This document shows positions 17,821 to 26,760 of a stretch of 64,000 nt of DNA, piece by piece (the stretch's first letter is position 1; every line of letters begins with the position of its first letter). The notes beneath the pieces are model-generated. The model saw only the letters and a program-made list of their open reading frames with translations. It had not been told where the DNA came from and ran no database searches. The translations under genes were made by a program, and so were the position numbers. The DNA lies in assembly GCA_046299415.1 (NCBI GenBank), contig JBKBII010000001.1, forward strand, positions 1 through 64,000, written 5' to 3'. Source of the DNA: JBKBII01 sp046299415. Its GTDB lineage: Bacteria > Pseudomonadota > Gammaproteobacteria > Ectothiorhodospirales > Ectothiorhodospiraceae.

Positions 17821-18219
17821 ATGCCCAAGGAGAAGAAGATGACGTTGATGACAAAACCGGCGACGTTGGCGGCGTTTGTGACGCTGCTGCTCGTGACCGG
17901 CTCGGTGTGGGCCGGATCGCACGGTCACACGGCGATGGGGCATGGCGACGCCACCATGGAGTCGAATGGGGATTCGGCGGGTGCGGCGGCCGATAGCTCG
18001 GAAGTGCGGGCCGAGGTGCGCCGCGTCAATACCCGGGACGGGACGATTTCGTTGCGACATGAGGCGATTCCCAACCTGGACATGCCACCCATGAGCATGA
18101 CCTTCGGCATCGAGGATCCGGCGTGGCTTGAGGGTCTCGAACGCGGTGCCGAGGTCCTGGTCGTGATCGATCGGGTGGACGGCGAGTATGTGGTGAAGTC
18201 CCTGCGTCTTGCCGATTGA
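17821..18219 (+). CDS. CusF-like periplasmic copper-binding protein
   Basis: A 132-residue exported protein: signal peptide to about residue 31 (GSVWAGS), a His/Met-rich stretch, then an OB-type CusF domain (about 60-130). It carries the metal-binding signature NLDMPPMSMTF preceded by LRHEAI. Two ATGs at the N-terminus are possible starts (17821 and 17839). It is the last gene of the cop arm and would chaperone periplasmic Cu(I). Confidence 0.88.
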   Translation: MPKEKKMTLMTKPATLAAFVTLLLVTGSVWAGSHGHTAMGHGDATMESNGDSAGAAADSSEVRAEVRRVNTRDGTISLRHEAIPNLDMPPMSMTFGIEDPAWLEGLERGAEVLVVIDRVDGEYVVKSLRLAD

Positions 18220-18391
18220 GCTTGCATCCCGAGGCGCACATGGATGAGCGATTGGAATCGTCGGAGGTCCGGCCAAACGCATGATCGTGAGGGCCGCCGA
18301 AAACTCGTCTGGTTCGATGGTGGGGCCTAGGGGTCAAGCGCAATGCCACTGCGCGCCTTGCGCCTTCCCGGGTTTAGGCGGGTCCAGGGGT

Positions 18392-19357
18392 CTAGAGAGG
18401 TGGCTGTGCGTAGACGTCACGGCCTGGCGTCACGACCACTGCGGCGAACGAATCGCGGGTCTCTGCGATGGTGTGCCTGACGATCGGAGTTCGCGCGTCG
18501 TTCGGGGACACAGGCAGCAGCGCACCGACATCGATCAGGTGCAGCAGCCGGGGTTGAATGATTGTGCGTGCCTGGTCCGTGAAACGCGGAAAGCCGATGC
18601 GATGGATGGCGTCGTTCATCGCCCGATCGGCCTGTTCCCGCTCGCGTTCCAGCACGATCCGCAACAGACCGAGTTCGAGCTCGGTTGGCGGGATGTGATC
18701 GAGGCGACGTTCGCGGTCGGGTCGGTCGCGCCAGTCGCGAATCGCCGGGATCTGCCACTGCGGCGCGTAGCCGGCAAACGGGCCGCGAATCTCGATGGAG
18801 GGTCTAGAGGGTGACGTCACCGACGGTTCGGGTGGCATCAGCCATGCGGGATCGGCGAGGCCTGGCGTCTGGGCTTGGGGCACGTTGAACCCCGCGGCGG
18901 CCGTGGGCGTGTCGGCTTGGGCGAGTGTCTCGAGCCGTTCTTCGATGCGCGCTTGAATTCGGGCACCCGCTCGCGCAAAACCGCTGGCCCCGAGCAGTCG
19001 ATAGACCAGTACATTGCGATGGATCGGCCCTTCGACTGCGATGACATGCCGAATGGCGGCGTCGAGGCTCGGCTCATTGATGTCATCGAAGGTTGCGTGA
19101 CCATGAAGGTTCAAGGCCGCGGCATCGGTCGCCGTGTAGTGGGTCTGCTCGAAAACGCACCAGTAGCCCAGTCGGGTCGGTGACGGCGGGTCGCCGCGCG
19201 TTGTGATCTCGCCGCGCATCATGCGCGCACGCTGGGCGTCGATTCCGGCGGCTGGCTCTGGATTGAGCAGCAGATGTCGATGAATGTTGACCAGGGCCGC
19301 GAAGCCGGCATCCAAGGGTGGGCCGCTGCGGCTGTCGGGACTCATGCCGTTACGCAT
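18392..19357 (-). CDS. Stand-alone DUF3320-like protein
   Basis: A 321-residue soluble protein. ATG 19357 is preferred because GGAG lies 8 bases ahead. Residues about 85-140 (SLDAAIRHVIAVEGPIHRNV, then YRLLGASGFARAGARIQARI) follow the pattern of DUF3320, a module normally found at the C-terminus of very large SF1 helicase-like proteins. Here it has no helicase around it. The rest is Arg/Pro-rich with an acidic helical part near 230-260. It stops with TAG. The next gene upstream, 180 bp away on the same strand, is also uncharacterised. The DUF3320 match is from memory and the function is unknown. Confidence 0.6.
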   Translation of the reverse strand: MRNGMSPDSRSGPPLDAGFAALVNIHRHLLLNPEPAAGIDAQRARMMRGEITTRGDPPSPTRLGYWCVFEQTHYTATDAAALNLHGHATFDDINEPSLDAAIRHVIAVEGPIHRNVLVYRLLGASGFARAGARIQARIEERLETLAQADTPTAAAGFNVPQAQTPGLADPAWLMPPEPSVTSPSRPSIEIRGPFAGYAPQWQIPAIRDWRDRPDRERRLDHIPPTELELGLLRIVLEREREQADRAMNDAIHRIGFPRFTDQARTIIQPRLLHLIDVGALLPVSPNDARTPIVRHTIAETRDSFAAVVVTPGRDVYAQPPL

Positions 19358-19536
19358 TTCGGAGGGCTCCTGTCGCGCCACACGTTGAGGGCTTCTGGTG
19401 CCAATCGCGTGGTGTCATCGCTGCGTGATGCCGAGCCACTTGGGCATCGACACGGGTTTCGGGGCCCGTTTCGCCGAAACCGCATCGCCCGGAATCGAGT
19501 TGTACGAGATCCATTGACGAAACGCGCCCAGAACGG

Positions 19537-20961
19537 TCAGTCTGAGCGATTGAATGTGACATCGAGCTGCATCGTTTGGGCCAGCAAATCCAGAAGTCGC
19601 TCCTGCAACGTCGTGCGCGGACCCGAGGCGAGGGCCGCGTCGTCGAGCGCCAGCAGCGTTTCAGCCACCATGGAATCCGGGAGTCGCGCGGCGAGACGTT
19701 CCGCCAGCGCCGCCGTCAGCCCTGCGATGCGTGCCGCGATCGGTTCCGAGATCGTCAAGCCGGGGATCCCGGACGACTCGGACTCGGGGTGGGTCGTCGC
19801 AGCTTGGTGGGTTTCGGGATCGACGACCGCGAAACGGGTGGACGTCGCGTCGGCTGAAGTGGGCGCTGAGGTGGAGGCTGAGCTGGGATTGGCTGCCATC
19901 GATTCCGCTGAATCGAGGGTGGTCGAGTCCTGTTCCAGCCAGATGCGCCATTGCGCACACGTGCCTTCGATTTCGTCGCACAGGGCGGTGAGGGCAGCAG
20001 CCGGCTGTGGTGTGACTGCAGGCGTTTCCGTTGCGATCGCAGGCCACATCGTTGCCGCGCCGTTCGACGGCAGGCGCGTGTGACCGCGACCGAGCGCCAG
20101 CACCGCGAATGACAGAGCCGCGAGCAGCGTCCGTGCGTCGGCATTGGCGTAGGCGCTGGTGGTCAGTCGCTGCCTTCCGTCGGCTAATCGCTCGGCGAGA
20201 TCGAATGGTGGCGGTTCTGCGCCAGGCCTTGGTCGGGCGGCGAACGGCCACCCGCAGCGGATGCGATGCCATAGCGCTTGCCAGAATCCGTTGGGCTCGC
20301 GACCTCGGCAGCGGGCTGGGGTCGTCGCTCGGCGATCGCGTTCCGCGAGATCGGCACGATGCCCGAAGTCGCTCGGCTGCGGCTGCCTAGGTTGTTGCAG
20401 GCCGGGCCGTCGGAGCCCGAGCGGCTGATTGTCGGGCTGACGAGTGTCGCGCCGTGTCTTGGCGCGGGTGCGGCGCGTGGTCCCGGCCTCGCCATCGTCG
20501 ATGCTGGCGCCCGGACCGCGTTTTTGATCCGCGGTTGGTTGCGCCACCGTTTGGCTGATGAGGTGTAGGGCGTTCAATAAAACCGCGTTGCGGCCGCGAA
20601 TCTGTACGCCGAACAGTTTCGCCGAGGAGCGGCGGGGCTTGATCCAGTTGAGCGTGCCAATGCCGGTTTTGGTCGACGCCGTCACGCCGGATTTGGAGAC
20701 GTTGAATCGCAGTTCGTCGCGGCCATAGCGTCCGCGCAGGATCGTGCGACCGTTCTGCATCGCGATTTGCGTATAGGGTGCGATACCGGTGGAAAGGCGC
20801 ACACCGTGGCGGCTGTTCAGTGTGGCGGTGATCCGGCTGACGCGGGCCGAGGCGCGGAGCGATACGCCACCCGTCCGGCTCGCTCGAAGGTAGCGGCCGG
20901 TGTGCTCGATCCGTTTCTGACGACCGTCGCGGTCGCGTTCGCCGATCTTGAGGAACCTCAT
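19537..20961 (-). CDS. Protein with DUF4236-like N-terminus, function unknown
   Basis: A 474-residue protein starting at MRFLKIGERD, the first ATG after a long non-conserved open stretch. Residues about 50-110 hold short beta segments (LRFNVSKSGVTASTKTGIG) like the DUF4236 fold. The middle (about 140-260) is Arg/Pro/Gln-rich with the look of a linker, or possibly of sequence read in a wrong frame between two indels. The end is Ala/Thr/Ser-rich and helical. It may share an operon with the DUF3320-like gene downstream. Confidence 0.5.
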   Translation of the reverse strand: MRFLKIGERDRDGRQKRIEHTGRYLRASRTGGVSLRASARVSRITATLNSRHGVRLSTGIAPYTQIAMQNGRTILRGRYGRDELRFNVSKSGVTASTKTGIGTLNWIKPRRSSAKLFGVQIRGRNAVLLNALHLISQTVAQPTADQKRGPGASIDDGEAGTTRRTRAKTRRDTRQPDNQPLGLRRPGLQQPRQPQPSDFGHRADLAERDRRATTPARCRGREPNGFWQALWHRIRCGWPFAARPRPGAEPPPFDLAERLADGRQRLTTSAYANADARTLLAALSFAVLALGRGHTRLPSNGAATMWPAIATETPAVTPQPAAALTALCDEIEGTCAQWRIWLEQDSTTLDSAESMAANPSSASTSAPTSADATSTRFAVVDPETHQAATTHPESESSGIPGLTISEPIAARIAGLTAALAERLAARLPDSMVAETLLALDDAALASGPRTTLQERLLDLLAQTMQLDVTFNRSD

Positions 20962-21562
20962 GGTGGAATTATCGCACGCTGTCTGGCCGGAGACGCTATA
21001 CCGGGGCGGGTGAGTCGATTGCCCGTGGAGCGTTGTTAACGATCGCGAAGCTGTGAGGTGCGGCGTCTTTGAGTCACATCGATGCGCCGCTCTGTGGCAA
21101 CGACGATCGGTCTTGAGCGAATCGGACCATCGACAATCACGTTTTGCGATTGGCGTGGTTCGGGCCATGCAGCAGGGACGTTTTCAGACTGTTCTCTTGA
21201 TGACGGTGGGTTGGAACGCGAGTGGGCACGGCGCCTGCGGCATGTTCTGACGCTGCGCGCGTCATTTTGTCTTTTGCGTGTTGCTCGATAGCCGTGGTGG
21301 CTGTCATCCGGTGGTCGAAGAAAACGAAACCCATAAAAAAAGACCCCGTGCCGGTGTTCCGGTGCGGGGTCTGAATGGTCGACTTGAGCGACTTTGTTCA
21401 GGACTCGGTTCGTTCATCCGAAGATCGGTCGAGCGTGCTCGAGACGCAGGATGATGCCGTTGGCCGTCCGGTTGTCGGGGCCCATGATGGTCCGTAGCGC
21501 GGGCTTCACACGGTCGAACGATCGATGACCGATGTGTCCCGATAACCGAACGGCACGGTCGA
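20962..21562. other. Intergenic region
   Basis: About 600 bp upstream of the DUF4236-like gene and downstream of phoX. It holds a strong reverse-strand terminator (listed) and presumably the promoter of the DUF4236-like gene. No recognisable gene was found. Confidence 0.5.
21335..21372 (-). terminator. Rho-independent terminator after phoX
   Basis: A 14-bp stem (21341-21354 with 21359-21372, one G-U type mismatch) with a 4-base loop. On the reverse strand it is followed by a run of six or more T (21340-21335). It points to the end of the reverse-strand phoX transcript. Confidence 0.85.
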
Positions 21563-23689
21563 TCAGCTGCCGATTACGCCGCCGTCGTCCTTGGTGATCA
21601 CGACGGTGATCGAACGCGGCACGAAGTCTCCCGCCGGCGTCTGGCCCTGGGTCTGCCCCATGGCCCATTGATCGGCGGTGGTCGTGGCACCCGGATGCTG
21701 GAAGTTGATGAACATGGTCTTGTTGTCCGGCGTGGTGGTGCAGCCGGTCGTTTCCTGGCCCAGCGGGCCGGTCACGAAGCGCCGGATTTCACCCGTGTTA
21801 GGGTTGGCGCAGAGCATGCCATTGTTGCCCACCGGCGCGTAAACGCCACGGTTTTGGCCGCTTTCACCGATGTCTGTCTGGATCCAGACGCGGCGATCGT
21901 TATCCACCCAGAGGCCATCGGGTGCCGCGAAAATGGCGTCTTCCGTTAGCGGATCGCCGTTGAGATCGGCCGAGTCCTCGGTATCGCCGGCAAGGACGAA
22001 CAGCTCCCATTGGAAAGTCGTTGCGGTCGGCGCACCGTTTTCGTCCCAGCGGATGATCTGCCCGAAGGCGTTGTTGGCGCGCGGGTTGGCCGCATCGACG
22101 CCATTGGCACCGGTTTCCTGACGGTTGGTGTTGTTGGTGAGCGCAAAGTAGACCGTGCCGGTCGAGCGGTCGATCGCGCCCCATTCCGGGCGGTCCATCA
22201 TCGTCGCACCTGCGATATCCGCGGCTTCGCGGGTCTTCACACAGACGTCGGCCATGCTGCCGAAACCGTTGGCCGCCGACAGGCCGTTCTTGCCGGGCGC
22301 GAGTTCGAGCCACTCCCCGGAACCGTCTTCGTTGAACCGGGCGGCATACAACGTGCCTTCGTCGAGCAGCGAACCGTTGGCGGTGGCCTTGAAGAACGGA
22401 CGGCTAGACACGAATTTATAGATGTATTCAAAGCGAGCGTCACAGCCGGCGTAGCAGACGATCGGTTCCCCTTCCGCGGGATCCTGGAACACAACGCCTT
22501 CGTGGGCAAAGCGACCGAGGTGCGTGCGCTTGACTGGGATCTGATTAGGATCGAATGGGTCGATCTCGACGACGTAGCCCTGGCAGAGCGGCTCGTTGCG
22601 GTAATCCTCGGTGGCGCTCGCGCCGGTGCTCGTGGCGTCGAAACGCGCGAATTCGTCAGGCGTCTGGCCGCTCGCATCTTTGGCACGGTGCCAGTGGTAA
22701 CGGCTGGTCGTGCGGGTATTGATGCCGTAGCGACGGAACTCCGAACCAATCGTCTCGGTGGGGTCGTTCTTGGCGAAATAGCCCGCCCAGTTTTCTTCGC
22801 AGGCGAGGTAGGTGTTCCACGGGGTGACACCGTGCGCGCAGTTGTTCAGCGTGCCGCGGGTCCGAGTGCCCTCGGGACTGAACTTAGTCTTGACATAGTC
22901 GGAGCCACGCGCCGGCCCGGAGATTTCCATCACGGTGCCCGCGGTGACCTTGCGATTGCGGAAATCGGGGACGATCGCCCAGCGACCGTCAGACTGTTTG
23001 GCGGCACGGTAGATCGTAACCCCGTGCGCGTTGATCTCCTTCAGGACATGGTCGGGATCGCGGAACGCGTTTGCATCGGTCGGATCGAAGGCGCTGCCGT
23101 CAGGGGCGGGAACGGTGTTGCTACCGAAACCGGGCTTGCCGATCGTAAGGTCGCGATGCAGGAAGCGTGGTTCGACGTATTCGTGGTTGACGCAGATGAT
23201 GCCGTCGGTCGAGCTGCCTTCGTACGGATCGGTCCCCTCGATCGGGAAGAAATGGATGCCATCGTGGTGCTGACCGATCTGGCAGCCTTGTTCGGTGCCG
23301 GTGTTGCTGCCGGTGAATGCGGGGAAATTGCCGCAGATCGGCTCGCCCCAGGCGCCGAGGATCTGGAAGGAATAACCCTTCGGCACGACGATCGTGTCTT
23401 CACCGAGTGACACCGGAACGGCTTCGAAACCCAATAAATCGGCACTGGGTGCGACTGGTGAAGCGGCAGAGTCGTCGCTGTCGGAACAGCCTGCGAGCTG
23501 TGACGCGAACAGACCGGTGACGGCGGTCGCGAGGGTGCCCTTGATCAGGGTTCGGCGTGACATACGTGCGGCGAGGACATCGCCGAAGTAGCGGTTGCCG
23601 GAGCGATTGCTGAGCGGTTCGTCGCCGGCTTCGAGGATTTCTTGGAGATTACGGGTGTCGAGATCGTTAGGTGTCTAAATGTCGTTCAT
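21563..23689 (-). pseudogene. phoX: PhoX-family Tat-exported phosphatase with TAG at codon 5
   Basis: The body from MSRRTLIKG (23563) is an intact 666-residue PhoX/DUF839 protein, a Ca/Fe-dependent periplasmic phosphatase family. It has a Tat-like signal, a lipobox-like LAGCSD, and conserved CVNHEYVEPR, ACEENW and FINFQHPG segments. The frame continues upstream without shift into a typical long n-region (NRSGNRYFGDVLAARMSRR) and reaches ATG 23689. TAG at 23677-23675 interrupts that part after MNDI. No ATG, GTG or TTG lies between the TAG and MSRRT, and MSRRT lacks a ribosome site. A truncated start, readthrough or a sequence error are the alternatives. Confidence 0.85.
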
Positions 23690-24375
23690 CGTAGGGCTCT
23701 CTATGGCGGCTTGTGAAAGGCGAGAGCACCCTAGAAAAAAGGTGTTACAGCGTCGTCACGGCATTGTTTCGGGACCGTGACACCAGCACCGGTCGTAGCT
23801 GGAAAAACGGTGTCGATTCGTCGAGTGGTGAGCGAATCTTGGCGAGCCTCGATCCGCTTTACGGAGTTCGAAGCCCTCGTCGATTCATGGCGTTGATCCA
23901 TGGCGACGGGTACGAGGCTCGCTGGTCGACGGTGGGCAGCGGGAGGCGATGGAGGACAGTGAGACTGCATGGGCCAATGTCGTGCCTCTCGCGGGGGCCG
24001 GACTTTGGGGTTTGATTGGCGCCGAGGTGCCAGTGCTATCGCTGAGTTTTGGTGCGACGCTTGAGCAGAGAGATTAAGTGAGGAATACACGGGCGTGAGC
24101 CGATGAGCCGATCGAGCGCCGGTCGATGGCTGGATATTCCGATAGGGTTTGTGAGACGGATCACTCGTCAATCTCGCGACGTGACCGAGCACTGAGGCGC
24201 GAGTCGTCGGGCAAGGTTCTGGTGGCCGACGGATGGTCTGCCGAAGTTTGTCCGTCCACCGAACCGTGCCGTGTAATCTTCGGCCGTGTGGTCTCGTCGC
24301 TTGAGTCGCAGGTGGATAGGTTGGAAATCTCGTTCGACTCTCCCGGCGCGGTGTTTATCGGGTCACCGAATGGAT
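23690..24375. other. Intergenic region; no gene seen
   Basis: About 690 bp upstream of phoX. Short open frames exist on both strands but none shows a domain, a good ribosome site or a signal peptide. The phoX promoter should lie near 23700-23760; a pho box was not recognised. Confidence 0.4.
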
Positions 24376-26665
24376 TCAGTCCTCCGACGAATCCTCGGGC
24401 GTCGCCTCGATCGACGCTGGCTCGCCGGAGCCAGACGGGGGCGTGAGTGAGGTCGTCGAGCTGAACATCTGGGAATGAGGCTTGAGCCCGAGGCGCTCTG
24501 GCAATGAGCCATCGCGCCAGACGACGATCAATACGATCGCGACAACGACCAACGCGATCCAGCGTTTCCACGGACGTTTTTTTTCCGCATAGGGGTCAGT
24601 GGCATTGCGCTTGGCGTTCTGAGGAAGCCGAGGCAAACCCGTCAGGGCCTCGCCAAAAGGCACGTTGATCCGCGCTCGTGCGTTCACGGCCCAGCCGTTG
24701 GCGTCGAGCAGGGGGCCAAGATTGCGCAATCGGAGTTTGAGCCATGCCATCAGGACCGCGGGCCCGGACACCAGCATCATGACGCCCGCGACGACCAATG
24801 GAATTTGCCACCAAGGCAGCGAAAGCAGGCCTGTCATGATGGCGGCAACCGCTGTGCCAATCGCGCCGAAGGCGAGGCCGATGGCCGCGAAGATCCCGGC
24901 AAACTTGGCGATATCGAATGGCGCTGGAGGTGCTTTGCCACTGTCGATCGAGGTTGATGCGTCCGCAACGCTGGATTGCGCACCAGATTCGATGGCGTCG
25001 GCTTTTGATGCTGCGAGTTTCTGGATCTGAGCTTCGACCATGCGGCCGATCTTGCGGTAAGGGGACCAGAACGCTTGACGGAGGCTCACCGCCTGTTCGA
25101 CGACGCGGACGACGGTCGCTTTCCAGTCGCGTCCGGCGCAGTCGTAAAAGATCCCATTGCGGCCTGCCACCATCAACTCGTCGACGTCGCCACCCGTGAG
25201 GGCGGCTGCGATCGTGCGCGCGGGCTCCCCGGCGCGGGTGCGTTGGCAGTAGATCAGGTAGCAGCCGCTGAATGGCGCCATGGTCGCATGGCGATCAATA
25301 TCCTCGACGTTGAGAACGAGCTCGCAGCTGCGTTGATCGAGATACAGCGTGCCGGCCTGAAAGATGGCCTTCTTTCCGCGATAGAAATCGCTGAAAGTGA
25401 CGAAGTTGCGCAGCAACTGAACCAGATCACGTTGAAAGCGTACAAGTTTTTCGCAGCTATCGATCGTTGCCGCAGAGGTTTCCGCGGCGAGATCGCGTGC
25501 GACGATTTCGAGCAAATGAGTTTCGGCATCGAGTTCCAACGCGCGTTCGATCCGCTCCGGCGCCAGAGCGTCGATCGCTTGAATCGGGTGCCGCGCCAGC
25601 CACTCGTGGTGCGCGGCGAGTTTGGTCTTGAGTTCGAGCCAGTCATGCTCACTGAGCGTGTCGCGAGCGCCAAGAAGGGGTTCGATAGCGGATTGGCGCA
25701 GCGCAGTGAGCGCCGGAAGCCAGGCGGGATTGACGCTTTCGTTCAGGGGTAGCGCTTGATGCGGGGCGATCGGTGCGAGCGGAAGCTCGGCAAGATCGAA
25801 GCTCGGCAAGATCACTGTCGTCGAACCGTAGCGTGTGGCTCGCGAGCTTGGCGTAGACGTCGACTCCGGGATTGAGCGCTGTGGCTGCAGTCGCGTCGAA
25901 TGCGCTGATGCGACAGCGCGCAAAGTAATCCTCGATTTTTGCTTCTATGGCGTTGATGGCGGCGACTGCGGCGGCGGTGCGCTCGCCGAGCGGCAGCAGG
26001 GTTTCGCTGGTTGCAGTGGGTTCGCGGTGCCAGATGCGCCACGCGCGTGCCTGTTCGAAAAATGCTCGAATCGCTTCAGCGCTGATCCCTGCGTGCCCGC
26101 TGCGGTCCGTAACCGAGCCCTGGGTCTTGATGATGTCGGCGGCGACCGCAACGAGTTCTGTAGCCAGCTCGCCGGAAAATTCGGGATTGGCGATCAGTGC
26201 AGGCGTGATGATGCCGTCACCGTTGGGTTAATCGGGTGGGAACAATCGGGCCGGGTCGGCGAGATCCTCGACGGTGAGGACGCTGTTGTCCTGTTTGCCT
26301 AGACGGCGAAGTACGCCGCGCAGGGCCGCGGCAACGGCTCGGCCTTCGCCATGCTCCTGGTTGACAGCGCTGGTCTGGACGCCGGGCGACGCGAACAGGA
26401 CGTTCGCGTCCTGCAACATGTGGCAGGCCCAGTTAACCGCAGCGAGAATTTCGGGCACACGAATCTGCCCGTCGCCATCGGTGTCGATAAGTGCGGCGGT
26501 GCGCGGATCGAATTCTAGCCCCGACACTGGGCAGTTCAGTGCGCTCCAGAGTTTGGGGTCCAGCTCGTGGAGGTGGCGAAGGTCTTCGCCGTGTTCGATC
26601 GCAACCTGGTCAAACCCACCAGAGCGGAAGAAGTGCCAACGGAAAGCGGGCGTCGCGTTCGACAT
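24376..26665 (-). pseudogene. EF-hand-type membrane protein broken by TAA and a 16-bp duplication
   Basis: Starts at ATG 26665 (MSNATPAFRWHFFRSGG). The frame stops at codon 146 with TAA (26230-26228) in FPPD*PNGDGIITP, yet coding character continues in the same frame for about 140 codons. A perfect tandem duplication of 16 bp (25782-25797 and 25798-25813) then shifts the frame by one. Removing one copy joins FDDSDLAELPLAPIAPHQ smoothly. Repaired, the protein is about 757 residues: an EF-hand-like loop (DTDGDGQIRVPEI), a large soluble domain, a double transmembrane hairpin and a final helix near the C-terminus. The family is unknown to me. Confidence 0.82.
25782..25813. repeat. Perfect 16-bp tandem duplication
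   Basis: GAAGCTCGGCAAGATC occurs twice head to tail inside the EF-hand-type gene. Because 16 is not a multiple of three, the second copy breaks the reading frame. One copy alone restores it. Confidence 0.95.
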
Positions 26666-26760
26666 CGGAATCCATGATGAGTATGACCGTTTGAGATTAT
26701 CACTGCGGCCGGTGCCACGCGGCAAGGTTTTTGAGTGCCTGCGCAGTGTGCGCGGAGGCG

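Noticed and set aside
22010..23410. A 466-codon forward open frame opposite phoX
   Set aside because: Entirely antisense to conserved PhoX sequence; its composition fits a shadow frame.
10559..26665. Reassignment of TAG/TAA to an amino acid as the explanation for the interrupted genes
   Set aside because: fabH, msrP and the kinase at 26761-28254 end in TAG at normal lengths, and uvrC, yceD and msrQ end in TAA. No suppressor tRNA was seen in the window.
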